Source: Xanthomonas euroxanthea
GTDB taxonomy: Bacteria; Pseudomonadota; Gammaproteobacteria; Xanthomonadales; Xanthomonadaceae
NCBI RefSeq assembly: GCF_900476395.1
Contig: NZ_UIHB01000010.1
Span: 276,840-340,839 of the forward strand
Direction of reading: 5' to 3'
DNA: 64,000 nucleotides
This document shows, piece by piece, positions 52,307-61,395 of the stretch; the stretch's first letter is position 1, and each line of letters begins with the position of its first letter. A program made the position numbers and the translations under genes. Under the pieces are notes generated by a model. It was not told where the DNA came from. It saw only the letters and a program-made list of their open reading frames with translations, and searched no databases.

Positions 52307-53263
52307 ATGCAAACCATTGGCAATGTCTGGTTATGGGGCGGCTTCGCGATCGTGGTGATCGTGGCGCTATTGGTCGATCTGGTGCTGATGCGCCACGGCG
52401 GTGCCCACAAGGTCACCTTCAAGGAAGCCACCTGGTGGAGCATCGGCTGGGTGCTGCTGGCGCTGGCCTTCAACGCCGGCCTGTGGTGGTACCTGCAGGG
52501 CAGCATGGGCGACGCGGCAGCCGACCGCATCGGGCTGGAGTTCCTGACCGGCTACCTGGTCGAGAAATCGCTGGCGGTCGACAACATCTTCGTGTTCCTG
52601 ATGGTGATGACCTACTTCGGCGTGCCCGAAGAACAGCGCCAGCGCGTGCTGATCATCGGCGTGCTGGGCGCGATCGTGCTGCGCGCGATCATGATCTTTG
52701 CCGGCTCGGTGCTGCTGACCAAGTTCCACTGGCTGCTGTATGTGTTCGGCGCGTTCCTGCTGCTGACCGGCATCAAGATGTGGTTCTCCGCCGGCAAGGA
52801 GCCGGATCTGGAAGCCAACCCGGTGCTGCGCTGGATGCGCGGGCATCTGCGCCTGAGCCCGCAATACCACGGCCATGCGCTGAGCGTGATCAAGGACGGC
52901 AAGCGCTGGTTCACCCCGTTGTTCGTGGTGCTGATCCTGATTGCGGTGATCGACGTGATCTTTGCGGTGGACAGCATCCCGGCGATCTTCGCGATCACCA
53001 CCGACCCGTTCATCGTGCTGACCTCCAACGTGTTCGCGGTGCTGGGCCTGCGCGCGATGTTCTTCCTGCTGGCCGGCATGGCCGACCGCTTCCACCTGCT
53101 GCCGTATGGGCTGGCAGTGATCCTGGTGTTTATCGGCACCAAGATGATGATCATCGATCTGTACAAGATCCCGGTGCTGGTCTCGCTGGCAGTGGTGATC
53201 GTGATCCTGGTCTTCACCATCGTGCTGAGCCTGCTGCGGCCGCCCAAGCCGGCCAGGCACTGA
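52307..53263 (+). CDS. alx: TerC/Alx family manganese exporter
   Basis: The 318-residue protein has about nine membrane helices with the TerC signatures FLTGYLVEKSLAVDNIFVF and DVIFAVDSIPAIFAITTDPF, whose Asp residues bind metal. Alx of E. coli exports manganese and is controlled by a yybP-ykoY riboswitch; a matching leader precedes this gene. The last 60 bases of the gene belong to a 218-base unit that is duplicated in tandem just downstream. Confidence 0.92.
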   Translation: MQTIGNVWLWGGFAIVVIVALLVDLVLMRHGGAHKVTFKEATWWSIGWVLLALAFNAGLWWYLQGSMGDAAADRIGLEFLTGYLVEKSLAVDNIFVFLMVMTYFGVPEEQRQRVLIIGVLGAIVLRAIMIFAGSVLLTKFHWLLYVFGAFLLLTGIKMWFSAGKEPDLEANPVLRWMRGHLRLSPQYHGHALSVIKDGKRWFTPLFVVLILIAVIDVIFAVDSIPAIFAITTDPFIVLTSNVFAVLGLRAMFFLLAGMADRFHLLPYGLAVILVFIGTKMMIIDLYKIPVLVSLAVVIVILVFTIVLSLLRPPKPARH

Positions 53264-53637
53264 GGGGCTGGGATTCGGGATTCGGGATTCGGGAATCGGG
53301 GACGGTAGCGCCGCGTGTGTTGCTGGCATCCGAGCGCACCGACCATCTCGACAGGTCCCTGCGCTCACCGTCGCGGGCCCTTGAGCGGCATGGATGCCGC
53401 GCCAGAGCCTGGCTACCCGAGATCCTGGTCGTCACCATCTGCTGAGTTTGGTGCGGCCACCCAAGCCGGCCCCCGCATTGACAGGCTGGGAGTCCGGAGT
53501 CTGCAATTGGGATTCGGGAACGGCCGCGCTGCATGCACTGCTCACAACCAAGCGCACCGACCAACTCGACGGGCCCTTGCCTGCTCACCGTCGCGGGACC
53601 TTACGCGGCATGGATGCCGCGTAAGAGCCTCCATGGA
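53203..53637. repeat. diverged tandem duplication of the terC 3' end
   Basis: Copy 1 (53203-53420) starts inside terC at GATCCTGGTC and includes the gene end CCCAAGCCGGCC, a GGGATTC array, CGCACCGACCA...TCTCGAC, CTCACCGTCGCGGG and GGCATGGATGCCGC. Copy 2 (53421-53637) repeats all these blocks in order, 217-220 bases later, with many substitutions and a frame-breaking deletion. It is a fossil duplicate, non-coding. Confidence 0.85.
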
Positions 53638-53965
53638 CGGATTCACGGCGTGTCCCGCGATGGTGGGCGGGCAAGGGCCCTGCAGCCAAGCCGCAGATCG
53701 TCAGCTCTACGACCGCGGCATCCACACCGTTCAATCCCCTCTCAAGGCCGCCCGGATTCAGGCTCCCACTCGCTGGGGGCGTTCCGGGCCGAACTGGCGA
53801 GGGCGTGATGCCGCGCATGTTCGTGTCGCGCCCCGGTCACCTGCATGGTGCCGTGCGGCCGCTGCGCCAACGATCGGCGGCCAAACTGGATTATCCCGTC
53901 GTCGGGCCTGCTTATCCCGAGGCGGATAGCTTGTAAAAAATCCGCGCGACGCCATCCGTGAAGGT
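53264..53965. other. repeat-rich spacer between terC and the rhomboid gene
   Basis: The 702 bases comprise the rest of duplication copy 1, copy 2 and about 330 bases with nothing recognised. GCGGCAT-GG-ATGCCGC (53385-53400) and its longer copy ACGCGGCAT-GG-ATGCCGCGT (53603-53622) are hairpins. The 53270-53300 GGGATTCGGG array is one of four such arrays in the window. Confidence 0.6.
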
Positions 53966-54754
53966 ATGACACCGCCTCCTGTTGCCGCCGCCGACGCCAC
54001 CGCGCAAGACCGCCTGGATCGTTCCCGGGTGTTGCGTGCCTTCAACTTCAGCCTGGCCGCCGTGCTGCTGCTGGTGGCGGTGTTCACCGCCCAGGGCATG
54101 TTCGACTGGCGCGCCTGGGCGGTGGCACCGCTGCAGGCAGACGGCCTGCTCGGCATCCTCACCGCACCGCTGCTGCATGGCTCGCTCGCGCATCTGGGCG
54201 CCAATGCCGCCGCGCTACTGATCCTGGGCACGCTGGCCGGCAGCGTGTATCCGCGTGCCACCGCCCTGGCGCTGCCGTTGTTGTGGCTGGGCTCGGGCCT
54301 GGGCGCGTGGTTGCTGGGCGAGCCCGGCAGCCGGCATCTTGGCGCCAGCGGCGTCACCCACGGGCTGATGTTCCTGGTGTTCGTGCTGGGCCTGCTGCGC
54401 CGCGACCGCCCGGCGATTGCCACCAGCATGATCGCCTTCCTGTTCTATGGCGGCATGTTGTTGACCATCCTGCCGCACGAAGCCGGCGTGTCCTGGCAAT
54501 CGCATCTGGGCGGCGCGGTGGCCGGCCTGATTGCCGCGTTGCTGCTGCGCCTGCGCGACCCGCAACAGGCCAGGCCGCGCTACAGCTGGGAGGACGAAGA
54601 CGAGGACGCTGCGTGGGAAGTAAGCAATGGCGAGCACGACGTGCTGGAACCGCCACCGCCGCGCCAGGTACCGGTGCTGTGGCAGCGCCAGGAAGACGGC
54701 TCGCACAACGTGGTGCTGCACTTCCCACCGCGCGAGCGCCCACCGGGCAGCTAG
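53966..54754 (+). CDS. rhomboid family intramembrane serine protease
   Basis: The 262-residue protein has six hydrophobic helices. Rhomboid features seen: HxxxN (H76 and N80 in HLGAN), the Ser motif GASG with Ser128, and the helix-6 His180 in SWQSHLGGAVAG. These form the catalytic dyad. The cytoplasmic C-terminal tail is acidic, then Pro-rich (DEDEDAAWEVSNGEHDVLEPPP). Substrates are unknown. Confidence 0.9.
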   Translation: MTPPPVAAADATAQDRLDRSRVLRAFNFSLAAVLLLVAVFTAQGMFDWRAWAVAPLQADGLLGILTAPLLHGSLAHLGANAAALLILGTLAGSVYPRATALALPLLWLGSGLGAWLLGEPGSRHLGASGVTHGLMFLVFVLGLLRRDRPAIATSMIAFLFYGGMLLTILPHEAGVSWQSHLGGAVAGLIAALLLRLRDPQQARPRYSWEDEDEDAAWEVSNGEHDVLEPPPPRQVPVLWQRQEDGSHNVVLHFPPRERPPGS

Positions 54755-54794
54755 TGCCTGCATGGAGCAACGACCCAAACGGCCCCTGTTTCCC

Positions 54795-54862
54795 GTAGGA
54801 GCGTGCCTGCGCGCGACAGGGCATTACCGGGACCGCCCCATCGCGCGCAGGCACGCTCCTAC
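54795..54862. repeat. REP palindrome between convergent genes
   Basis: A 22-base arm GTAGGAGCGTGCCTGCGCGC (plus GA) is perfectly inverted at 54841-54862 (CGCAGGCACGCTCCTAC core). It lies between the rhomboid and glycerophosphodiesterase stops and could terminate both transcripts. Confidence 0.92.
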
Positions 54863-54873
54863 AAAGGCGCTGC

Positions 54874-55974
54874 CTAGCGCGATGCTTGCCCCTGCAATGC
54901 GCGCCGTGCCAGGCCCGGGTCGTCGGCGAAGAAGGCATCGATGCCGGCGTCCAGATAGATCTTGAGCTCGGCCAGTGCACCGGCGTCGTTACGCTCGTTC
55001 ACCGCGCCGCTGCTGCGGTTTTCGGCAGCCAAGAAGTAGTTCTCCGGGCGGAATGTATACGGCTGCACCTGCAATCCTGCCGCATGCGCGTCGTGCACCA
55101 GGCTGGTCGGCGTGCCCAGGCGTTGCTGCGCATCCAGCGGAATGATGCTGCGGATGTCCGGGCCGATCGCATCGGCGTAGCTGGCAACCTGCGTCAACCC
55201 CTCGGGCGTGATCATCTGCCCGTAGGTCCGCGGCGCGCTGCCCACGCCCGCATCGGGCAACGCCATCTGCGCGCCGGCCAGCAACTGCAGCAGGCGAATG
55301 TTGCTGCTGCGCCCGATATTGCCGCGCAAATAACGCAGGTTGCCGGTCTCGAACGACTGGATCACCACCGGTGCGGTCTGCGTGTAGGCATGCGCACGCA
55401 GGCTCGCCAGCACCTTGTCTTCCATCGCCAGATGCAGCCGGCTGAAATAGCTCGGGTGCTTGATCTCCGGAATCAGCCCGATGCTGCGCCCGGTCGCCGC
55501 CGATTCGGCTGCGACAAAATCGATGATCTCGTCGAAGGTGACGATCTGAAACTGCCCATCCCAGCGCGTGCCGCGCAACTGCGGCAGACGCTCGCGCGCG
55601 CGCAGCGTCTTCAATTCGGCCAGGGTGAAATCCTCGGTGAACCAGCCTTCCATCGCCTGACCATCGATGGTCTTGCGGGTCTTGCGCGCAGCGAACTCCG
55701 GGTGACTGGCCACGTCGGTCGTACCGCCGATCTCGTTCTCATGGCGCGCCACCAGCACGCCATCCCTGGTGGACACCAGGTCCGGCTCGACAAAATCGGC
55801 GCCATCGACAATCGCTTTGGCATACGCGGCCAAGGTGTGTTCCGGGCGCAGTGCGCTGGCGCCACGGTGCGCAGAGATCAGCACCGTCTTCGCCAACGGC
55901 GCCTCTGCCAACGCGGGCCCGCTCATACCGACCATCATTGCCCCCAACAGCCAGATACGGTGGAACTGCATCAT
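54874..55974 (-). CDS. glpQ: secreted glycerophosphodiester phosphodiesterase
   Basis: The enzyme releases glycerol 3-phosphate from phospholipid head groups. The 366-residue precursor starts at ATG 55974 (GGAG upstream) with a signal peptide (IWLLGAMMVGMSGPALAEA). The catalytic motif HRGASALRPEHTLAAY, the metal site EPDLVSTRDGVLVARHEN and IGLIPEIKHPSYF match periplasmic GlpQ. It lies 255 bases downstream of a TonB receptor on the same strand, in a cluster with an acid phosphatase. Confidence 0.93.
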   Translation of the reverse strand: MMQFHRIWLLGAMMVGMSGPALAEAPLAKTVLISAHRGASALRPEHTLAAYAKAIVDGADFVEPDLVSTRDGVLVARHENEIGGTTDVASHPEFAARKTRKTIDGQAMEGWFTEDFTLAELKTLRARERLPQLRGTRWDGQFQIVTFDEIIDFVAAESAATGRSIGLIPEIKHPSYFSRLHLAMEDKVLASLRAHAYTQTAPVVIQSFETGNLRYLRGNIGRSSNIRLLQLLAGAQMALPDAGVGSAPRTYGQMITPEGLTQVASYADAIGPDIRSIIPLDAQQRLGTPTSLVHDAHAAGLQVQPYTFRPENYFLAAENRSSGAVNERNDAGALAELKIYLDAGIDAFFADDPGLARRALQGQASR

Positions 55975-56190
55975 GCCTTTCTCCAATGAAAGAGCAGCCA
56001 TCACCACCACCGCGTCATCGCCAGGCGAGCTCGGTCGATGATCGGGGCGGGATGCACGACCGTACATCCCGCTTCCTCCGCATCGTCGCACCCGCCCGAC
56101 AATCACTCGCCAGGTGTTGCCAGCCACTCTAAAACCATCCACGTCGATCGCCACCGGAAATCAGTCAGCAGCCACAAGACCCGCTATTAC

Positions 56191-56226
56191 CAATCCCCAA
56201 TCCCCAATCCCGACTCTCCAATCCCG
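56191..56226. repeat. GGGATT-type array
   Basis: CAATCCCCAATCCCCAATCC and further degenerate units lie just before the stop codon of the TonB receptor on the minus strand (56230), between it and glpQ. Related arrays occur at 29510, 41195 and 53270. Confidence 0.8.
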
Positions 56227-56229
56227 TCC

Positions 56230-58530
56230 TCAGAACTTCGCATCCAAGGTCAAAAACACCTGCCGCGGCGCGCTGGCATGGAACGCCAGCTGGCGGCCAG
56301 TCGGATCGCTGTTGGCGAACGCGGTGAGGTTGGACGCGTACCGCTTGTCGGTGAGGTTGGTGACGTTGAGCGAGAGCTTGAGCCCCTGCAGCACGCCGGC
56401 CTGGCCGAAGTCGTAGCCGGCGCCTGCGTCGAACGAGGTGTAGCCGCCAAAGCCCTGATCGTTGGTGTAGGTGTAGTAGCGCTGGCCGGTGTACTTGCCG
56501 CGCAGATTGATGTTCCAGTTGGCGTAGTTGAACGCGATTTCGCTGGCGAACATGCGCTTTGGCGTATCCACCGTGGTCTTGCCGGCGGTCGGAATGGTCA
56601 CCCCGTTCTGCACATAGTTGTCGTCGTAGGTCGAACGGTTGATCGAGGCCGAGTTGTACCACTGCAGGTAGCTGGTCGGCTTCCAGATCACGGTCAGTTC
56701 GCCGCCGCGGCTGCTCACCGAGCCCACGTTGAAGAAGCGTGTGGTGCAGGCCGGCGTGGTGCCCTGCTGGATGCTGGCGCAGGGATTGAGCGAGAGCAGG
56801 CGGTTGTCGAAGGTGACGTCGTAGCCGACCAGCGAGGCTTCGAAGCGGTCACGCACGAAGCGATAACCGGCCTCCACGGTGCGCGACTTTTCCGGCTCCA
56901 GCGCGCCGATGCTGGCATCGAACGAGGCCTGCGTCACCAGCAACGGACCACCGGCGCCGCCGCCCTGGAACGCGGCGATGTTTTCCGCGTACGAGGCAAA
57001 CACCTCCTGCCCGTCGGCGATGCGATAACCCAGGCCGACCTGCGGCAGCACCGACTCGCTGGCCTTGATCGAGCCGGTCGCCACCGGTGCTTCCACCGCC
57101 AGCCCCGGCGTCTCGCGCGCGGTCATTTCGGTGCTGGGGCTCTTGATGCCCAGATCCACGCTCAGGCGCTCGTCGAGGAACTTGAAGTTGCCCTGCACGT
57201 AGAACTGCCGCGTGGTGATGATGTAGTTCTGCGAGAACAGCCGGCGATCCGGATCCTGCAGGAACTTGTCGTCGCTGACCGGCCCGTCGATCCAGTAGAA
57301 ATTTCGCTCCACATCGTGGTGATTGCGCTCGTACCACAGCCCGGCTTCGAGGTGATGCGCGCCCAGGTTCCAGCCGAGCGACGCGATGCCGCCGGTGCGG
57401 TTGATCCAGTAGTTGGTGCTGCGGATCGAGATCGGCAGCGCCTGCGGCGTCCCCGGATTGGATGCCTGGCCCGGCGACCACCAGTGGCCCTGCCCCTTGT
57501 TTTCGTGGTGATAGACCTGGGTATGCAGGCTGATCGCATCGTTGGGCTGGAAGTCGCCGGCCACGTAGAACAGATCGTCGTCGCGCAAGGCGCGGCTCTG
57601 GTAGTAGGCATCGTCGACATTGTCCACGCCGCCGCTGAAACCGCAGCGCGCCGCATTGCGCGTGGCCGGTGCGCAGTACGCCGCGGCCAACGCCCGGTTC
57701 CAGTCCGGTGCGTACAGGTTCCAGTCCCAGCCCAGGCCACGCGCCATGCCGCTCTTGGACAGATACGCATAGTCCGCCTGCGAGGTGCGCGAGGTATCGG
57801 CAAATGCGGTCAGCTTGCCGCCATCGAACTGGTACACGCCCTTGGCATTGAACTGCCGCGTGGTGGTCGGCGAGTCCGGGCGCGTCCACATGTCGGCTTC
57901 GGCATTGATGCCGGACAGATAGGCCGAAAAGCCGTTGTAGTCGCCGGTATCCACACGCAGGAAGGTACGGCGGTTGGCGTCCGAGCCCACCGTCTGCGAC
58001 AGCTGCCCGCCGAACACGCTGGACGGATCGGCCGAGTAGTACTGGATGGTGCCGCCCAGGTTGCTGGTGGATGCAGTGCCCAGCGCGCCGATGCCCGAGG
58101 CCAGCTCCACGCCGCCGAAGTTTTCCGCAATCAGGGCGCGGCTGATGTTGAGGCCGTTGTAGTTGCCGTAGGCGTTGTCGCCCAGCGGCAGGCCGTCCAG
58201 CGTATAGCCCAGGCGCGTGCCGTTGAAGCCGCGCAGGCTGATCGTCTGCGACTCCTCGTTGGCACCGAAGGCATCGTTGGATTGCACGTTCACGCCCGGC
58301 ATGCGGTTGAGCAGCTTCTGGATGCTGGTACCCGGCGGCAACACCGGGATGTCCTGCTGGGTGATGCGCTGCACCTGACGCGTTTCGCCCTGGCCGATCA
58401 CCGAGACCGCATCGAGTTGCTGCACGGTCGTGCCGGTGTCGGCAGTCACGTCGGGGTCGGCAGCATGGGCGGCCGGCGACAGCACGAGCGCGGTGAGGAC
58501 AGCGGCACTTAAGAGATGGATCTTGGGCAT
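56230..58530 (-). CDS. TonB-dependent receptor (putative phosphate-ester uptake)
   Basis: The 766-residue receptor starts at ATG 58530 (MPKIHLLSAAVLTALVL) with a signal peptide ending AAHAA. No STN domain is present. The plug has LPPGTSIQKLLNRMPGVNVQ and ISLRGFNGTRLGYTLDGLPL; the barrel ends FLTLDAKF. Its neighbours, a glycerophosphodiesterase and an acid phosphatase, plus a Pho-box-like array upstream suggest that it imports an organophosphate compound. The ligand itself is inferred. Confidence 0.9.
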   Translation of the reverse strand: MPKIHLLSAAVLTALVLSPAAHAADPDVTADTGTTVQQLDAVSVIGQGETRQVQRITQQDIPVLPPGTSIQKLLNRMPGVNVQSNDAFGANEESQTISLRGFNGTRLGYTLDGLPLGDNAYGNYNGLNISRALIAENFGGVELASGIGALGTASTSNLGGTIQYYSADPSSVFGGQLSQTVGSDANRRTFLRVDTGDYNGFSAYLSGINAEADMWTRPDSPTTTRQFNAKGVYQFDGGKLTAFADTSRTSQADYAYLSKSGMARGLGWDWNLYAPDWNRALAAAYCAPATRNAARCGFSGGVDNVDDAYYQSRALRDDDLFYVAGDFQPNDAISLHTQVYHHENKGQGHWWSPGQASNPGTPQALPISIRSTNYWINRTGGIASLGWNLGAHHLEAGLWYERNHHDVERNFYWIDGPVSDDKFLQDPDRRLFSQNYIITTRQFYVQGNFKFLDERLSVDLGIKSPSTEMTARETPGLAVEAPVATGSIKASESVLPQVGLGYRIADGQEVFASYAENIAAFQGGGAGGPLLVTQASFDASIGALEPEKSRTVEAGYRFVRDRFEASLVGYDVTFDNRLLSLNPCASIQQGTTPACTTRFFNVGSVSSRGGELTVIWKPTSYLQWYNSASINRSTYDDNYVQNGVTIPTAGKTTVDTPKRMFASEIAFNYANWNINLRGKYTGQRYYTYTNDQGFGGYTSFDAGAGYDFGQAGVLQGLKLSLNVTNLTDKRYASNLTAFANSDPTGRQLAFHASAPRQVFLTLDAKF

Positions 58531-58590
58531 GGGCGGCAGGGAACGAGTCAAAAGATGACGGCAAGCGTGCGACAGCTGTCTTGCGTCGAT

Positions 58591-58619
58591 GCGACGGCCA
58601 GGTGACAGTGCCGCGACAG
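58591..58619 (-). promoter_or_regulatory. tandem Pho-box-like array
   Basis: On the minus strand CTGTCGC-GGCA-CTGTCAC (58602-58619) matches the PhoB box layout of two 7-mers spaced by four bases, close to the CTGTCAT consensus. A third diverged 7-mer, CCGTCGC, continues the 11-base spacing at 58591-58597; another, CTGTCGC, lies two periods further at 58569-58575. The site is 61-89 bases upstream of the receptor start and about 105 bases upstream of the phosphatase start, on opposite strands. Confidence 0.6.
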
Positions 58620-58723
58620 TCGCAGCGCATCCCGCGCAAGCGCTGCGCCGCGCTTGCATGCAGATGTCATCTGCGCGTCGTAATCTGCGACCTGATCCAT
58701 CTGTGTTGTCCGAGGGTTGGTCC

Positions 58724-59584
58724 ATGTCCCATCGCATTGCCCGTGCTTGTTCCCGGACGCTGACCGGCGCCGCCATCGCCGTGTTGGCCTGGGGATGCGG
58801 TATCGCCAGCGCGCGGGATAACGTCGCCGCGACAGGCTCGGTGATCGCCACCGATGCACATGGCTACCTGGAAAAGACACACGTGCCCGACAGCCTGCGC
58901 CTGGTACCGCCGCCGCCGCAGGACGGCAGCGCCGCGCTCGCCAACGATCAGGCCATCGCCACGTCCATGCTCGCCCTGCGCGGCACACCGCGCTGGGACC
59001 TGGCCACACGGGACGCCGCGCTGGGGTTTCCCGCAGCCGCCACCCACTTCAGCTGCGCGCTCGGCATCCAGATCGACCAGGCCCACACCCCGCACCTGCT
59101 GCGCCTGCTGGAGCGCAGCATGCGCGATGCCAGTACCAGCACCAGCGCAGCGAAGGCGCGCTACCAACGCCCGCGCCCGTTCATGCGCAACGACCAACCG
59201 ATGTGCACGCCCGACGACGACGCGGCACTGCGCAAGAACGGCTCCTATCCCTCCGGCCACACTGCCATCGGCTGGAGCTGGGGCCTGATCCTGGCCGAGC
59301 TGGCCCCCGCACAACGCGATGCCCTGCTCGCCCGCGGCCGCGCCTTCGGCGACAGCCGCCTGGTCTGCAACGTGCACTGGCAGAGCGATGTCCTGCAGGG
59401 CCGCATCATGGGCGCCGCCACCGTCGCCGCGTTGCACGACAATGCCGAGTTCCAGAAGGATCTCACCGCCGCACGTCGCGAGATCGCCAAGGCACGTGCG
59501 AAGCAGCCGGTAGCGCTGGCGGAATCGCCAGCCTGCGCGGCGGAGAACGCCGCACTGCAGACCGTGCTGCCTGGGGTGATGTGA
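58724..59584 (+). CDS. class A (PhoN-type) periplasmic acid phosphatase
   Basis: The 286-residue precursor starts at ATG 58724 with a signal peptide (LTGAAIAVLAWGCGIASA). The three motifs of the class A phosphatase family are present: KARYQRPRP, GSYPSGHTAIGW with the active His, and SRLVCNVHWQSD. It hydrolyses phosphomonoesters nonspecifically in the periplasm. Divergent from the TonB receptor and sharing its candidate Pho boxes. Confidence 0.92.
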   Translation: MSHRIARACSRTLTGAAIAVLAWGCGIASARDNVAATGSVIATDAHGYLEKTHVPDSLRLVPPPPQDGSAALANDQAIATSMLALRGTPRWDLATRDAALGFPAAATHFSCALGIQIDQAHTPHLLRLLERSMRDASTSTSAAKARYQRPRPFMRNDQPMCTPDDDAALRKNGSYPSGHTAIGWSWGLILAELAPAQRDALLARGRAFGDSRLVCNVHWQSDVLQGRIMGAATVAALHDNAEFQKDLTAARREIAKARAKQPVALAESPACAAENAALQTVLPGVM

Positions 59585-59742
59585 TTTGTTTCTGCGGCGC
59601 GGGCGCGGGTTCTGGGTTTCGATATCACAGCAAGTGACCCTGCCACTCGCGCTTTGCGCCTGTCACCGCTACGGTCCGCAGATCAGAACACCGACAGCGA
59701 GCATCTGCATCGGCTCTTCATACGTCGCGGCAAGTAAGTGGT

Positions 59743-61083
59743 TTATTTGCCGATACAAAAACTCGAAAAGATCTTGCCCAGCAACTCGTCGGCGCTCAGC
59801 TTGCCGGTGATCTCGCCGAGGGCTTCCTGTGCCAGACGCAGTTCTTCGGCGGCCAGTTCGAGTTGTTCGAAACCCAGCTCCAGATCCGCCGCATCTGCGT
59901 GCTGTTCGGCACGACGCAGTGCGTCGACATGCCGCGTGCGTGCGGAGAATTCACCTTCCACGCTTTCCATTCCATCGCCCAGCGCGAGTTCGCGCAACCG
60001 GGCGTGCAACTGCTCCAGTCCCTGCCCGGTCACTGCCGATACTGCGATCGCGTCGCGATCGAGCGCTGCGGGGTCGGCCAGCAGATCGCATTTGTTGTGG
60101 ATCCACAGCTGACGCGGCACCGCATCGATGGCATCGCCGATCGCATCGCGTGCGGCCTGCGGGTCGCGTGCATCCAGCACCACCAGCGCCAGATCGGCGC
60201 GCTGCAGTTCGACACGTGCGCGACGCATGCCCTCGCGCTCGATCGCATCGCCACCCTCGCGCAAGCCGGCGGTGTCGACCAGGGTCAGGTCGAAGCCATC
60301 GAGCTGGATGGCTTCCTGCAAGGTGTCGCGGGTGGTGCCGGCGACATTGGTGACGATGGCGCGCTCGCTACCGGCCAGCGCATTGAGCAAGGAACTCTTG
60401 CCGGCGTTGGGCGGGCCGATCAGCACCGCATGCAGGCCGTCGCGCAGCTTGCGCCCGCGCTCGGCATCGCGCAGCAACTGCGCAAGCAGGCTGCGAGCCT
60501 GGGTCAATCCATCGCGCACCTGCGCCCCGCCCAGCGTGTCCAGCGGCTCGTCGGCAAAGTCGATGGCTGCTTCCACGTGGATGCGCAGCCGGGTGAGGCC
60601 GTCGCTGACTGCATCGACACGTTGCGAAAACACACCGTCCAGCGATCTGCGCGCAGCACGTGCCGCGCGCAGATCGCCGGCGGCGATCAGATCGGCGATC
60701 GCCTCGGCCTGCGCCAGATCAAGTTTGCCGTTGAGAAAGGCGCGTTCGCTGAACTCGCCCGCGCGCGCCTGGCGCGCGCCCAGGGCAATGCAGCGGCTCA
60801 CCAGCTGCCGCAACAGCACCGGGCTGCCATGGCCCTGCAACTCCACCACCGCTTCGCCAGTGAAGCTGTGCGGCGCCGGAAACCACAAGGCGATGCCATC
60901 GTCGATCACCTCGCCCTGCGCATCGCGAAAGCGTGCGTATCTCGCCTGCCGTGGTTGCAGAGTCGGGACGCCCAACTCGGCGGCGATCTGCGCGGCCTGC
61001 GGCCCGGACAGACGCACGATGCCGATGCCTCCGGTTCCGGCGGCGCTGGCGATGGCAACAATGGTCGATGGCGAAGAAGACAT
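59743..61083 (-). CDS. mnmE: MnmE, tRNA modification GTPase
   Basis: MnmE with MnmG makes the cmnm5 modification at the wobble uridine of tRNAs. The 446-residue protein has the N-terminal folate-binding domain ([20 protein letters not shown]), a helical domain, the inserted G domain ([31 protein letters not shown]) and the terminal FCIGK with the essential Cys. It is the last gene in the group before the phosphatase. Confidence 0.97.
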   Translation of the reverse strand: MSSSPSTIVAIASAAGTGGIGIVRLSGPQAAQIAAELGVPTLQPRQARYARFRDAQGEVIDDGIALWFPAPHSFTGEAVVELQGHGSPVLLRQLVSRCIALGARQARAGEFSERAFLNGKLDLAQAEAIADLIAAGDLRAARAARRSLDGVFSQRVDAVSDGLTRLRIHVEAAIDFADEPLDTLGGAQVRDGLTQARSLLAQLLRDAERGRKLRDGLHAVLIGPPNAGKSSLLNALAGSERAIVTNVAGTTRDTLQEAIQLDGFDLTLVDTAGLREGGDAIEREGMRRARVELQRADLALVVLDARDPQAARDAIGDAIDAVPRQLWIHNKCDLLADPAALDRDAIAVSAVTGQGLEQLHARLRELALGDGMESVEGEFSARTRHVDALRRAEQHADAADLELGFEQLELAAEELRLAQEALGEITGKLSADELLGKIFSSFCIGK

Positions 61084-61395
61084 AGGCAGATGGTAAGGCG
61101 TGTAGTCAAAGACGTGGCTTGCATGCGCCTGCGCGCGCGGCGGCGGTATGGCTGCATTTCACGGATATGCCGTAAGCCTTGCGCACGATGGATCGATCTT
61201 CAAGACACCGATCCAGTGTTGCCTGCACGCTGCTTGCGATAGCCGGCCACGCCAACACGCTGGCGCAACGAGGTGCATCGCAAGCGGTGCAACAGCGATG
61301 ACATCACGACAGCATCCGTGGCATAGCTAAAAAAAAAAACGACATCCGGGCGCACATACAGAAAGCCCGCCTTGCGGCGGGCTCTGTGCAACTGC
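61084..61395. other. spacer between yidC and mnmE
   Basis: These 312 bases hold the yidC terminator and a ten-base poly-A tract near 61330. No gene is supported. The space suggests mnmE has its own promoter. Confidence 0.5.
61364..61383 (-). terminator. terminator-like hairpin after yidC
   Basis: AGCCCGCC-TTGC-GGCGGGCT is a perfect eight-pair stem, with TTTCTG following on the minus strand, 13 bases past the yidC stop. Confidence 0.8.

Noticed and set aside
56038..58512. 824-codon plus-strand open frame
   Set aside because: Antisense to the second TonB receptor and no recognisable motif.
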